A stretch of DNA of 64,000 nt from Hyphomicrobiaceae bacterium UBA7697 (GTDB lineage Bacteria; Pseudomonadota; Alphaproteobacteria; Rhizobiales; Methyloligellaceae), in assembly GCA_002482645.1 (NCBI GenBank), contig DLGJ01000012.1:124001-188000 (forward strand), in the 5' to 3' direction. The notes under the pieces are model-generated. The model was not told where the DNA came from, did not search any database, and saw only the letters and a list, made by a program, of their open reading frames with translations. The position numbers and the translations under genes are program-made. How positions within the stretch are numbered: position 1 is the first letter of the stretch; each line of letters starts with the position of its first letter. Below are positions 1 through 11,800 of this stretch, piece after piece.

Positions 1-1224
1 TTGGGGAAGCCGAGTTCTGTGTTCGTCCGCCGCGTTTTTTGGCGGAGCCTAGCGATCTTGACCGCAGGTGTTTTGCTTGCGGCGTGCGGTGCCATGGGCG
101 CCCGAAACGCCGTGCCGCTCTCGCTCGAAGATAGTGCGCAGGTGGCCGGCATGGGGCCCGAGACCATTCGCTTCTGGGGCGACGAACTGCCTCCCAATAC
201 GGCCGCTTATCAAGCGAAGCGCGTCTCCCAACTGACCCGAAGCCGTCCGGAGTTGCGGGGGGCCGGCGGCCGGCGGCCCGTGATGACCTCCTTGGCGCTG
301 TCGGGCGGCGGTCCTTACGGGGCCTACGGTGCCGGTATCCTGGCGGGCTGGACGGCAGCGGGCACGCGACCCGAGTTCGACGTGGTGACCGGCGTTTCCA
401 CCGGCGCGCTGAGCGCGCCGTTCGCCTTTCTCGGGCCGAAATACGATCCGGCGCTGAAACACGTTTACACCGAGTCCCATATGAAGGATATCGCGATCAT
501 GCGTCCGGTGAAGGGCCTGCTCGGCGGCAGTGCGCTCTCCAGCAATAGCCCCCTTGCCAAGCTCATCGCCTCTTACGTGACGCCGTCGTTCCTCGCGGAG
601 GTTGCCGCGGAGCATCGCAAGGGACGCAGATTGCTGATCGGGACCACCAATCTCGATGCAGGGCGTCCCGTTATCTGGGACATGGGAGAAATCGCCTCGA
701 GCGGCCGTCCGGGGTCCGTCGAGCTCTTCCGTAACGTGCTCCTTGCGTCGGCCGCCATTCCGGCCGCGTTCCCGCCGAGCTTCATTAAGGTGACGGCCGA
801 CGGCTACAGCTTCGAGGAGATGCACGTGGATGGCGGCACGACGCGGTCGGTCTTCCTCGCCCCCACGCAACTGACGATGGGGAACATGGACCAAGCCCTC
901 GGGGCCAGGCCGGACCGGCGCTTCTATGTGATCCTGAACGGCTATCCGACGCCGCACTATAAGGCCGTGAAGGCGCATACGCTGGATATCGCCGGCCGGG
1001 CGGTCTCGACCCTGCTCACCAACCAGGGTGTGGGCGATCTCTACCGCCTATACGAGTTCTGCCGGCGCAACGGCATTGCCTTTAATCTGGCTTATATCCC
1101 AGAGGACGTGATGGATACGAGCACCCAGGCATTCGATCCGGTCTTCATGACCCGTCTGTACGATATCGGTTATGAGAGGGCCCGGGGAGGCTATCCCTGG
1201 CAGCACCAGCCGCCCGGACTCTAG
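1..1224 (+). CDS. Patatin-like phospholipase lipoprotein
   Basis: Predicted lipid acyl hydrolase of the patatin family, anchored as a lipoprotein. The N-terminus is a lipoprotein signal: arginines, a hydrophobic stretch, then LLAAC with the lipidated cysteine at about residue 29. The glycine-rich oxyanion loop (GGGPYGAYG, about 102-110), the nucleophile elbow GVSTG (serine about 133) and the catalytic DGG (aspartate about 277) are all present, so the Ser-Asp dyad is intact. The frame is open from base 1 with a TTG codon, so the true start may lie just outside the window, but the signal peptide looks complete. It stands alone, 137 bases before the aldolase gene. The substrate is unknown; membrane phospholipid or a storage lipid ester are both possible. 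Confidence 0.85.
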   Translation: MGKPSSVFVRRVFWRSLAILTAGVLLAACGAMGARNAVPLSLEDSAQVAGMGPETIRFWGDELPPNTAAYQAKRVSQLTRSRPELRGAGGRRPVMTSLALSGGGPYGAYGAGILAGWTAAGTRPEFDVVTGVSTGALSAPFAFLGPKYDPALKHVYTESHMKDIAIMRPVKGLLGGSALSSNSPLAKLIASYVTPSFLAEVAAEHRKGRRLLIGTTNLDAGRPVIWDMGEIASSGRPGSVELFRNVLLASAAIPAAFPPSFIKVTADGYSFEEMHVDGGTTRSVFLAPTQLTMGNMDQALGARPDRRFYVILNGYPTPHYKAVKAHTLDIAGRAVSTLLTNQGVGDLYRLYEFCRRNGIAFNLAYIPEDVMDTSTQAFDPVFMTRLYDIGYERARGGYPWQHQPPGL

Positions 1225-1286
1225 GATACGCCGGGATCGGCGCTCCGCCTCCTGGAAATTCTCCTGCGAAAGCGAGAAATCGTGGC

Positions 1287-1315
1287 TTGTAACGCGGGCG
1301 CGGCCATGGATTATG
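1287..1315 (+). promoter_or_regulatory. Possible sigma-70 promoter of the aldolase gene
   Basis: TTGTAA (1287-1292), a 17-base spacer, then ATTATG (1310-1315), about 47 bases upstream of the aldolase start. The match to the alphaproteobacterial consensus is moderate, and position and spacing are the main support. Confidence 0.35.
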
Positions 1316-1361
1316 GGCGCTAATTCCGACCTGAAATTTTGCCTGATAGGGAGAGAACGAT

Positions 1362-2387
1362 ATGGACCTTGCGGCCTTGAACGAAGTCGCCACAGCGATG
1401 GTGCAGCCTGGCAAGGGGCTTCTCGCGGCGGATGAGTCCAGCGGGACCATCAAAAAGCGCTTCGACGCGATCGGCGTGACCTCGACCGAGGAAAACCGGC
1501 GCGATTATCGCGAGTTTCTGTTCCGGACCGAGCCGGCCATGAAGGACCGGATTTCCGGCGTGATCCTGTTCGACGAAACCATCCGGCAAAAGGCCGCGGA
1601 CGGCACGCCCCTGGTCAAGCTGATCGAGGCGGCGGGATCGATTCCCGGCATCAAGGTAGACGCGGGCGCGAAGCCCCTGGCCTTCTGTCCGGGCGAGACC
1701 ATTACCGAAGGGCTCGATGGCCTGCGCGACCGGTTGATCGAGTATCGTGAGCTCGGCGCCAAGTTCTGCAAATGGCGCGCGGTCATCGATATTGGCGAGG
1801 GTATTCCAAGCCACGACGCGATCAATTCGAACGCCCATGCGCTCGCCCGCTATGCGGCGCTGTGCCAAGAGCAGCAACTCGTGCCGATCGTCGAGCCCGA
1901 GGTGCTGATGGACGGCGACCACACCATCGAGCGCTGCGAGGCCGTGACCATGTGGACGCTCAAGACCGTGTTCATGGAACTCTATTACGCGAAGGTCCAG
2001 CTCGAAGGCATGGTGCTGAAGCCCAACATGATCGTTCCGGGCAAGAAATGCGCGGTGCAAGCCTCCGACGGGGAGATCGCCGAAAGAACGATCGGCGTTC
2101 TCAAGGATTGCGTGCCGTCGGCCGTGCCGGGCATCGCCTTCCTGTCGGGCGGTCAGTCCGATGTCGAGGCGACCGCGCGTCTCGATGCCATGAACCGCAT
2201 CGGCGGATTCCCCTGGCATCTCTCCTTCTCATACGGCCGCGCGTTGCAGCACGCGCCGCAGGTCGCCTGGTCCGGCAAGACGGAGAACGTCCCGGCGGCG
2301 CAGGCGGCCTTCTCCCATCGCGCGGAGATGAACGGGCTTGCGACGCTCGGTAAATGGACGGCCGACATCGAGAAAAAGGCCGCGTAA
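1362..2387 (+). CDS. Class I fructose-bisphosphate aldolase
   Basis: Cleaves fructose 1,6-bisphosphate to dihydroxyacetone phosphate and glyceraldehyde 3-phosphate (and the reverse) in glycolysis, gluconeogenesis or the Calvin / serine-cycle sugar pathways. The 341 residues match the animal/plant-type class I enzyme. GKGLLAADES is at about 17-26, and the Schiff-base lysine lies in GMVLKPNM (lysine about 220). FLSGGQS near residue 260 and the C-terminal SYGRALQ motif bind phosphate. The ATG is preceded by GGGAGAG at good spacing. The gene is transcribed alone and ends at a strong hairpin terminator. Many relatives use a class II metal-dependent enzyme, so the class I form is worth noting. Confidence 0.95.
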   Translation: MDLAALNEVATAMVQPGKGLLAADESSGTIKKRFDAIGVTSTEENRRDYREFLFRTEPAMKDRISGVILFDETIRQKAADGTPLVKLIEAAGSIPGIKVDAGAKPLAFCPGETITEGLDGLRDRLIEYRELGAKFCKWRAVIDIGEGIPSHDAINSNAHALARYAALCQEQQLVPIVEPEVLMDGDHTIERCEAVTMWTLKTVFMELYYAKVQLEGMVLKPNMIVPGKKCAVQASDGEIAERTIGVLKDCVPSAVPGIAFLSGGQSDVEATARLDAMNRIGGFPWHLSFSYGRALQHAPQVAWSGKTENVPAAQAAFSHRAEMNGLATLGKWTADIEKKAA

Positions 2388-2415
2388 GTCGGGCATACGG
2401 CTCGTGCGGGTTTTC

Positions 2416-2443
2416 AAGGCGGGGGCGTGGCTCCCGCCTTTTT
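2416..2443. terminator. Bidirectional rho-independent terminator
   Basis: Perfect 8-bp stem AAGGCGGG (2416-2423) / CCCGCCTT (2433-2440) with a 9-base loop and a T run on the plus strand. A-rich sequence on the other side gives T's on the minus strand. It separates the convergent aldolase and P-type ATPase genes and probably serves both. Confidence 0.85.
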
Positions 2444-2451
2444 CGTTCCGG

Positions 2452-5304
<2,853 letters not shown>

Positions 5305-5442
5305 GAGGCTCGCATTGGCCGAAGGACGACGGAGCCGCGCCCATCGTCTTGTGCGTTCGCCTCGTGCCTTCTAAACCCTGTTGCAACGCCCGAACATTGC
5401 GCCAGATCAGCCATGCGGGGCGCCGCGACGCCGCGTGTCGCG

Positions 5443-6696
5443 CTATTGCGTCCCTTGGTCCGGTTCCGGCGGCATGGGGAGGTCGTCGAGATTATCGAGC
5501 TCGTCGAGATCGGCGGGAGGTGCTCCGGCATCGGGGCCCGGCGCTTCCGCGCCGGCCGCTTCATCCGGCGCGGGAACCGCCGCCAGCGTTTGGGTCGTCC
5601 ATTCGAGAATGTTCCGGGACACGGCCGCGAACGCGTCCATCAAGGCAGCGATATAGTCGCGCGGCTCTTTTCCTTTCGCCGGCGCATCGGCTTCGAATTT
5701 CTTCGATGCGACGATGCTGCCGTCCGGTCCTTGCAGCTTTGCGAGGATAACGATCTTCGCGACGGGATCGCCTTCGGTCACGACGTCGAAGCGCCGGATA
5801 TCGATGGACAGCGTATCGGCGTTCGGGAAGTCGCCGATGGTGCGGCTAACGGAGTTCGCATAGCCCGCATTTTCGAACGTCTCGACCAGCTTGGCCTGGA
5901 CGAGAATGGGGAGGCTGTCGCTCCAGCGCGGCCCGTCCAACGGAAGGCTTTCGTCCGGCGCGGGACGCGTCATGATTTTGTCGGTGTTGAACGCCAGAAG
6001 CGTGCTCGGCTCCGGGATGATGAGTTTCCAGCCCGGCTGCGTTTCGGGCGCGGGCGGAAGATCGCCGGCCGGTTTCAGCGAGTAGAGGATCGCGCTTTCC
6101 TTGCCGCCACCGGTCATGCGCTGAATTCCGGCCAGGATGCCGTCGACCTTATCGGCATTGCGCGCCAGCGCGTCGGTGAAGACCTCGATATTCTCGATCG
6201 CCTCGTTGAGCGGGACCGCGTTCTGGTTGAGGATATCTTCGACCTGCTGGAATGCATCGCGGGCGCTCTGAGTCCAATCGCGCCCAACGCTTGGCGGGGC
6301 GACGAGCGTGGCGATCCCGGTGTCCGTCGTCAGCGGTTCCTTGGACGTGCCGCCGGTCAAGGTCACGGCAACACCGCCGGTCAGGCCCTGCTGTTCGACA
6401 TTCACGACCGTGTCGTCGCGGATCGGCGTGTCCTTCATCACGGAAATGGTGGCGAGCACTTGCTGGGGCTCGGCCGGATTGAGGCCAACGCTGGTCACAT
6501 CGCCCACGCGAATGCCGTTGAAGAGGACGGCCGATCCTACGTAAAGGCCGGGCACGGCGCTTTGGAACTGAATGCGATAGGTCTCGCGCTCGCCGAAGCC
6601 GCCTTTGTTTTCGAGCCAGTAGACGAAGCCGAAGCCCGCGCCGGCCACGGCGAGGATGAAGAGTCCGATCAGGGCATAGCGTGCGCGGGTTTCCAT
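5443..6696 (-). CDS. MCE (MlaD-like) protein fused to PqiC-like auxiliary domain
   Basis: Periplasmic substrate-binding part of an Mla-type ABC lipid transporter. Residues 8-27 form a single N-terminal membrane anchor, and about 38-115 form the MCE/MlaD domain. A helical stretch (about 140-195) leads to a second domain (about 203-370) that resembles the ABC-transport auxiliary lipoprotein family (PqiC type). That domain has a sheet ending in LLAFNTDKIMTR, then PRWSDSLPILVQ and a helix. The last 45 residues are an acidic, proline-rich tail. The auxiliary domain is normally a separate outer-membrane lipoprotein; here it is in the same chain. The gene starts 4 bases after the ATPase stop, with AAGGA as ribosome site, and is last in the mlaE-mlaF-mlaD order. 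Transport direction and lipid are unknown. Confidence 0.88.
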   Translation of the reverse strand: METRARYALIGLFILAVAGAGFGFVYWLENKGGFGERETYRIQFQSAVPGLYVGSAVLFNGIRVGDVTSVGLNPAEPQQVLATISVMKDTPIRDDTVVNVEQQGLTGGVAVTLTGGTSKEPLTTDTGIATLVAPPSVGRDWTQSARDAFQQVEDILNQNAVPLNEAIENIEVFTDALARNADKVDGILAGIQRMTGGGKESAILYSLKPAGDLPPAPETQPGWKLIIPEPSTLLAFNTDKIMTRPAPDESLPLDGPRWSDSLPILVQAKLVETFENAGYANSVSRTIGDFPNADTLSIDIRRFDVVTEGDPVAKIVILAKLQGPDGSIVASKKFEADAPAKGKEPRDYIAALMDAFAAVSRNILEWTTQTLAAVPAPDEAAGAEAPGPDAGAPPADLDELDNLDDLPMPPEPDQGTQ

Positions 6697-6699
6697 CGA

Positions 6700-7509
6700 T
6701 CAGAATCCTTCTCGTTCGGTCATGCGTTCAGCATGTGTCGATTCGCGGCCGGCGAGGTTGCTGCCCCGCTTTCCTTGGAAATAGGTCTTCACCCAGGGAT
6801 GTTCGCATTCCAGCATGTCGCCGATCGTGCCTTCGGCGGCAAGCTTGCCGTCGGCGAGGACCGCGATGCGGTCGCATGCGGTGTAGAGGCTTTCGAGATC
6901 GTGGGTCACCATGAAGACCGTAATCTCCAAAGTCCCTTGCAAGGTCCGGATCAATTCGTCGAAGTCGCCCGCCGAGATCGGATCGAGCCCCGATGTCGGT
7001 TCGTCGAGAAAAACGATCTCCGGATCGAGCGCGAGCGCGCGGGCCAGCGCCACGCGCTTGGTCATGCCCCCCGACAGCTCGGACGGGAACTTGTCGCCGT
7101 CGCGGGGCGAGAGACCGACCATTTCGAGCTTGGCATGCGCCATTTCGTCCATCAGGCGCTGGGAAATGTCGAGGTTCTCGCGCATGGGAAACTGGACGTT
7201 CTGCTTCACCGTCAGCGAGGAGAAGAGGGCGCCTTGCTGAAACAGCACGCCCCAGCGCCGTTCCAGAGCCCGCCGCTCCTTCTCGTCCACCTTGTCGAGA
7301 TCCTTGCCCAGTACCTCGATCGAACCTTCGCGCCGGGGAATGAGACCGATGATGGTGCGCAGGAGAACCGACTTCCCGGCTCCGGACGCGCCCACGACAC
7401 CCAAGATCTCCGATGCGCGCACATCGAGGTCGAGGTGGTTCAAGACCGTCTGCGTGCCGAATCCGACCACGAGGTCGCGCACCTTGATGACCGGGGCTTT
7501 CTCGCTCAT
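6700..7509 (-). CDS. mlaF: ABC transporter ATP-binding protein, MlaF family
   Basis: Cytoplasmic ATPase of the Mla-type lipid transporter. From the chosen start it has 269 residues with Walker A GASGAGKS (40-47), signature LSGGMTKR, and Walker B IVFLDEPTSGLDP with the D-loop, followed by the switch histidine in VTHD. An alternative GTG/ATG six codons upstream (7527) would overlap the permease gene. The ATG at 7509 gives a protein beginning MSEKAP and is preceded by GGAATG, so I prefer it. It lies 7 bases after the permease stop and 3 before the MCE gene, so the three genes are co-transcribed and probably translationally coupled. Confidence 0.93.
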   Translation of the reverse strand: MSEKAPVIKVRDLVVGFGTQTVLNHLDLDVRASEILGVVGASGAGKSVLLRTIIGLIPRREGSIEVLGKDLDKVDEKERRALERRWGVLFQQGALFSSLTVKQNVQFPMRENLDISQRLMDEMAHAKLEMVGLSPRDGDKFPSELSGGMTKRVALARALALDPEIVFLDEPTSGLDPISAGDFDELIRTLQGTLEITVFMVTHDLESLYTACDRIAVLADGKLAAEGTIGDMLECEHPWVKTYFQGKRGSNLAGRESTHAERMTEREGF

Positions 7510-7516
7510 GCCGGGA

Positions 7517-8665
7517 TCACATTCCAATCGAGGCGAAGAAGATCGCGAACAGTCCGTCCAAGACGATCACCAGGAAAATGGATTCGACCACGGACTTGGT
7601 GGTTTGGATGCCGAGGGATTCGGCGCTACCCTTCACGCGCAGTCCTTCGGCGCAGGCCACAAGGCCGATGACGAGGCCCATGAACGGCGCCTTTATCATT
7701 CCCACCTGGAAATGGGTCAGCGAAATCGCGTCCGTCAGGCGAGCCATATAGATATCCGGGCTCATGCCGCCATAGAGCCACGCGACGAGGCCGCCGCCGT
7801 AAAGGGCGGCCAGGGAGCCGATGAATGTCAGGGCCGGCAGCGCGACGACGAGCACGAGGATGCGCGGCAGCACCAGAACCTCGATCGGGTCGAACCCCAT
7901 CGTGCGCAGGGCGTCGATCTCCTCGCGCATCTTCATGGAGCCGAGCTCGGCCGTGTAGGAACTTCCCGATCGTCCGGCCACCATGATGGCCACGATCAGG
8001 ACGCCGATTTCGCGCAGGACGAGGATGCCGACGAGATCGACCGAGTAGAGCTCGGCGCCGAATCTGCGGAAATGGAAGATGCCCTGCTGGGCGATAATCC
8101 CGCCGATCAAAAACGTGATGAGCACGATGATCGGAACCGCCTGCAAAGCGACACGGTCGAATTGGTGAACGGTCGACGTCAGCCGGTACTCGCTCGGCCG
8201 CCACAACACGCGGCCCGCGGCCATGCCCACCTCGCCGAGCATGTGCGCGAAGGTATAGAAACTCCTGGCGAACCCGGTGCTGCCGCGTCCGATGACGGCC
8301 AGGAACGAGACGATGGGGTTTCCGCGCTCCGGCTTTGGCGGGGTCTCGCGGTTGACCCCGTGCATCTCCTCGACCAGATCGGCGCTGTGTTGCGGCAAGC
8401 CGACCACCACGGCCTCGCGGCCGGACGCCGTCCATTGCCGTGTCAGGCGTTCGAGAAGCCAGGCGCCGAACGTATCGAGCTCGCGGACGCCCGCCATGTC
8501 GATGGAGACGTCCGTCGCCCTGGACGGCGTCTCGCCGGACGGGCTGCCGGTGAGCCGGTCGATCTCCGTTTCAAGCTCGCCCGCGTGCGGGGCGGTCCAC
8601 GATCCGCTTGCGGTCAGCTCAAGCCGGTCTCCGACCAATTTCTGGCTTAGTAACGCCTCGCCCAT
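7517..8665 (-). CDS. mlaE: ABC transporter permease, MlaE family with N-terminal STAS domain
   Basis: Inner-membrane permease of the lipid transporter. Residues 1-100 form a STAS-like domain, equivalent to the separate MlaB protein of Escherichia coli. The MlaE (DUF140) permease follows, with about five membrane segments and the conserved AGRSGSSYTAELG-type stretch near residue 250, then the EIDALRTMG segment. So MlaB and MlaE functions are fused, as is common in alphaproteobacteria. It is first in the three-gene operon with mlaF and the MCE fusion. The family acts in keeping phospholipid asymmetry or in lipid uptake between the two membranes; the cargo in this organism is not known. Confidence 0.92.
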   Translation of the reverse strand: MGEALLSQKLVGDRLELTASGSWTAPHAGELETEIDRLTGSPSGETPSRATDVSIDMAGVRELDTFGAWLLERLTRQWTASGREAVVVGLPQHSADLVEEMHGVNRETPPKPERGNPIVSFLAVIGRGSTGFARSFYTFAHMLGEVGMAAGRVLWRPSEYRLTSTVHQFDRVALQAVPIIVLITFLIGGIIAQQGIFHFRRFGAELYSVDLVGILVLREIGVLIVAIMVAGRSGSSYTAELGSMKMREEIDALRTMGFDPIEVLVLPRILVLVVALPALTFIGSLAALYGGGLVAWLYGGMSPDIYMARLTDAISLTHFQVGMIKAPFMGLVIGLVACAEGLRVKGSAESLGIQTTKSVVESIFLVIVLDGLFAIFFASIGM

Positions 8666-8782
8666 GGCAGTTTGCTCCTCGTCCCCCAGTTCGCACCGCC
8701 CAAGGTGCCGCCCGGGAAGCCCGTGACACGAGCCTCCAAACGCAGAACATCATCGGGAAACACGGAAGGCGAGGGCGGCGAA

Positions 8783-9274
8783 TTAGCCACTGCGCGTCAG
8801 TGAAACCGAAACGCCTCGCAGCGAAGTGCCCGTCGTCGAGATCGAGACATTCTGCCGGGTCTTCGTATAGTTCACGGTCATGCTCCCGTTGACCGTGCCG
8901 GAAATCCTCACGCTCAAGCGTCCGGGATTTGCCGAGCCGGCCGCGCTCCCCGCGGCATTGAAGGTGCGTTCTTCCCAAGTCCCCGAGACCCGATTGCCGC
9001 TCACACGCAGCTTGCTCCGAATCTCAACCTTGGAGGTCGGCGAGGTGCAGCGGATGGCCAGCCCGAGGCTGGACCCGCCGCCCGTGTAATAGGCGTTGCA
9101 GCTCAGGCGTTCGGTCCCCGACGTGTATCTGGCCGTGCCGCCGCCGCGCCACGAGCCGAGCAGGCCGTCAACCGCGCTGGCGGAGGCCTCTTCGGATGGG
9201 GTCGACATAAACACGCCCGTCAGAGCCGCGGTGGCAAGCAAAACGGGGACAGCATTGCGAATCAGAAGTTTCAT
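8783..9274 (-). CDS. Secreted hypothetical protein
   Basis: 163-residue exported protein that I do not assign to a function. It opens with a clear Sec signal peptide (MKLLIRN, hydrophobic core, cut near ASA at about residue 34). The mature part begins GLLGSWRGGG and is rich in Ser, Thr and Gly with alternating hydrophobic residues, suggesting a beta-sandwich or lipocalin-like fold. There are two cysteines (in LSCNAYY and IRCTS) that could form a disulfide. It lies 117 bases upstream of the mlaE operon on the same strand and could share its transcript, but the gap is long enough for its own unit. Confidence 0.7.
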   Translation of the reverse strand: MKLLIRNAVPVLLATAALTGVFMSTPSEEASASAVDGLLGSWRGGGTARYTSGTERLSCNAYYTGGGSSLGLAIRCTSPTSKVEIRSKLRVSGNRVSGTWEERTFNAAGSAAGSANPGRLSVRISGTVNGSMTVNYTKTRQNVSISTTGTSLRGVSVSLTRSG

Positions 9275-9546
9275 AGGGTCGATCTTCTCGCAGTTTTGAC
9301 GTCTGAAACAAGTCAGGATGGAGTTACGAGGTGACGACCGGCGGTAGGCCGATGCAACCCAAAACGAGCTTCATGGAACAAGGATGTTGCGCGCCGGTGA
9401 CATTCCTTATCGATAATTCGTTCGAACCGTTGGGCCAATAGCCAATATGCTCTAACACATGCTCCAACACGAATGAGGCTGGAATCGGCCGCGTGCGGCA
9501 GTCTACAGTCTCCCGGTACGCTTCGCATCCTCCTGGAGCAAGTGGA

Positions 9547-9894
9547 ATGACCGCGCCCTCGCCGAATATCGCCATCACCTATTGCAGGCTTTGCAATTGG
9601 ATGCTCCGGGCCGCTTGGATGGGGCAGGAACTGTTGTCCACCTTTGCCGGCGAGGCCGGATCGCTGACGCTCATCCCCGACGATACGGGCGGCGTCTTCG
9701 AGATCCGCATCGACGGAAACCTGATCTGGTCCCGGAGCGAGCAGGGCCGGTTTCCGGAAATCGCCGAACTCAAGCAGATCGTGCGCGACAGGATCGCGCC
9801 CGCCCACGATCTCGGCCATGCGGATCGTGGCCACTCCGGCCATGCCGATCCTGGCGATGCCGATCCTGGCGATAAATCGCGCGGCGAGACATAA
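9547..9894 (+). CDS. SelT/SelW/SelH (Rdx) family protein
   Basis: Small thioredoxin-fold protein of the selenoprotein W-related family, thought to act in thiol redox reactions. The redox motif near the N-terminus is YCRLC, a CxxC form with no selenocysteine. It is followed by the family stretch GGVFEIRIDG and the C-terminal HDLGHADR. The protein ends with a short tail repeating HADPGDADPGD, encoded by a 15-base direct repeat near 9842-9872. I start it at ATG 9547, giving a protein beginning MTAPSPN, because GGAG lies 8 bases upstream. An in-frame ATG at 9493 has no such site. Confidence 0.85.
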   Translation: MTAPSPNIAITYCRLCNWMLRAAWMGQELLSTFAGEAGSLTLIPDDTGGVFEIRIDGNLIWSRSEQGRFPEIAELKQIVRDRIAPAHDLGHADRGHSGHADPGDADPGDKSRGET

Positions 9895-9896
9895 CA

Positions 9897-9917
9897 CGCC
9901 GTATTCCGGCGCTTTTT
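9897..9917 (+). terminator. Possible short terminator after the SelW-like gene
   Basis: CGCCG (9897-9901) / CGGCG (9907-9911) hairpin with a 5-base loop and TTTTT at 9913-9917, just after the stop codon. The stem is short, so confidence is modest. Confidence 0.4.
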
Positions 9918-9947
9918 GCCGCCCCGCCGGATCGGCCGTAGCATGCG

Positions 9948-11792
9948 CTATCGCCTCGGCCGGTCCGCCGCGACCGCGTCCGCGATAGCGCGGAGCAGCG
10001 GCTGTTGGTCCAACTCTTCGATCGGAACGCGAATCTTGCGCCGCCAATTGGGGTGCTCGTCCACTGTGCCGGGAAGGTTGGCTTGCTCGACCGCGCCGAG
10101 CGCATCGTCGATCTGGACCGCAAGGAGGCGGCACGGCGTCGCCGCCAGGAAGCGATGGACGGCGATGATGACATCGTCCGGCATCTCGCCGGCCTCGCTA
10201 TAGGCGGTATCCGGCGGCAGGGCTTGCGCCCCCATGAGAGCGTCCAGCAGGCGTTTGCGGTCCTTCTCGCGATTTTGCCGTTGAATGGCCGCTTCGGCCT
10301 CGGTCGCACGCCCGGATCTGATGCGCCAATCGATATCGTTGCAGGTCCACCAGCCTCGGAGCGTTGGCAGATCGTGGGTCGATGCGCAGACCGTGGCTTC
10401 GCGACGGTAGGCGTGGGGCGGCCGCCAGACCCCGCCGTCTTCGCTGAAATAGAAGACCTGATAGCTCAGAAGGCCGGCACGGACCATCGTGTCCGTGAAC
10501 CCCGGCGGAACCGTGCCGAGGTCCTCGCCGATGATGACGGTCTGGGAGAGCCACGATTCCTGGGCGATGCCCTCCAGAAGTTCGCGGAACGGATAGGCGA
10601 CATAGGCGCCGTCCACGGCGGTGTTGCCCTCGGGAATCCAGTAGAGCCGCTGCAACCCCATGGCATGGTCGATGCGCAGGGCTCCGGCATGCTTCATGTT
10701 CGCGCGCAGCATGGTTTGGAACGGCTCGAAGCGCTCCTCCGCGAGTCCGACCGGCGAGAACGGCACGAGCCCCCAATCTTGACCCTGCGCGCTGAATGGA
10801 TCGGGCGGACAGCCGATACGGGCGGAACGCGCCATGGCCGGGCCGTTCTGCCAGCAAGCCGACCCGTCGGGCGAGATGCCGACGGCGAGGTCGAGATATA
10901 GGCCGATCCGCATCCCGGCCGCGCGTGCGCGCGCCTGGGCATCGGCGAGTTGCGTCTCGGCCGTCCATTGCAGCCAAGCGTGGAAGGCGATGCGCGTTCT
11001 CGCCGCACGGGCGAAGTCGCGGACGGCGATGTTCGTCGCGTCGCGATAGGCCTCGGGCCAGGTCATCCAGGCCACGCCGTGGCCCTTGGCGGCCATGTGC
11101 TCCGACAAGGCTTCGTAGAGCGCATGGATCTCCAGCGCCTTGCCTTGCTCGTAGCAATAGCGCTCGAAGGCGTCTTTCGCGTCCGGCGAACCGTTCTTCA
11201 AGAAGCGCGCGAACAACTCCTCGAGAATCGCGATCTTCACCGCGGCGACGCCCTCGTAATCCACGAACTCGGTCTGGCGCAACGCCGCGCAACGCGTGGC
11301 GAATATCGGCCGGTTGAGCGCGGCGAAGCCCGGCACGCGGTCGGGCGCGATCAGGAGCGGATTGAGAAACGTACGCGAGGACGGGCTGTAAGGGCTGATG
11401 CGCGAGGGGTCGGCGAGAAACAGCGCATGCAGCGGGCTGACGCCGACGAAGTCGGCGCCGAGCGTCGCCGTATATTCGGCAAGCCGTGCCAGATCCTCGA
11501 AATCGCCGATGCCCCAATTGCGGGCCGAACGCAGTGCATAGGCCTGCACCGCGAACCCCCAGGCGCGATGCTCCACCAGGAATTGCGGCCAGAAGGCCGA
11601 GGCGGACAGCCCGGCGATGTCTTCCATGCGTGCGGGCTTGGGCATTTCGCCGCCGCCGTCCAGCGGGACGCCCATCGCTTCGAGAACCTTTGCTTTCGTT
11701 GCGTCCGGTGTCGCGATCCAATCGCCCTGTTCGCTGATATAGCCGTCGGCAATGCCGAAGCGCTTTGCCAATTCGTCGATCCGGTCGGTCAT
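9948..11792 (-). CDS. malQ: 4-alpha-glucanotransferase (amylomaltase)
   Basis: GH77 enzyme that transfers maltosyl and longer alpha-1,4-glucan units between chains, releasing glucose. In this locus it would recycle short maltodextrins left by GlgX. Family signatures: RIDHAMGL with the nucleophile aspartate, IGEDLGTVP with the acid/base glutamate, and the C-terminal STHDLPTLRGWW aspartate. The 614-residue length lies between the short (about 500) and E. coli-type (about 690) forms and includes an N-terminal extension. The ATG at 11792 is preceded by AGGAG at 6-7 bases and lies 8 bases after the treZ stop, so it replaces the longer open frame that starts at 11831. It is the last gene of the treS-glgX-treZ-malQ unit. 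Confidence 0.95.
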   Translation of the reverse strand: MTDRIDELAKRFGIADGYISEQGDWIATPDATKAKVLEAMGVPLDGGGEMPKPARMEDIAGLSASAFWPQFLVEHRAWGFAVQAYALRSARNWGIGDFEDLARLAEYTATLGADFVGVSPLHALFLADPSRISPYSPSSRTFLNPLLIAPDRVPGFAALNRPIFATRCAALRQTEFVDYEGVAAVKIAILEELFARFLKNGSPDAKDAFERYCYEQGKALEIHALYEALSEHMAAKGHGVAWMTWPEAYRDATNIAVRDFARAARTRIAFHAWLQWTAETQLADAQARARAAGMRIGLYLDLAVGISPDGSACWQNGPAMARSARIGCPPDPFSAQGQDWGLVPFSPVGLAEERFEPFQTMLRANMKHAGALRIDHAMGLQRLYWIPEGNTAVDGAYVAYPFRELLEGIAQESWLSQTVIIGEDLGTVPPGFTDTMVRAGLLSYQVFYFSEDGGVWRPPHAYRREATVCASTHDLPTLRGWWTCNDIDWRIRSGRATEAEAAIQRQNREKDRKRLLDALMGAQALPPDTAYSEAGEMPDDVIIAVHRFLAATPCRLLAVQIDDALGAVEQANLPGTVDEHPNWRRKIRVPIEELDQQPLLRAIADAVAADRPRR

Positions 11793-11800
11793 AAGGGCTC

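Noticed and set aside
9324..9578. 84-codon minus-strand frame between the secreted protein and the SelW-like gene
   Set aside because: No ribosome site or homology-like pattern; overlaps the well-supported SelW-like start.
9948..11792. Considered whether this glucanotransferase might be the missing TreY
   Set aside because: Its motifs (RIDHAMGL, IGEDLGTVP, THDLPTLRGWW) are those of GH77 amylomaltase, not GH13 TreY.
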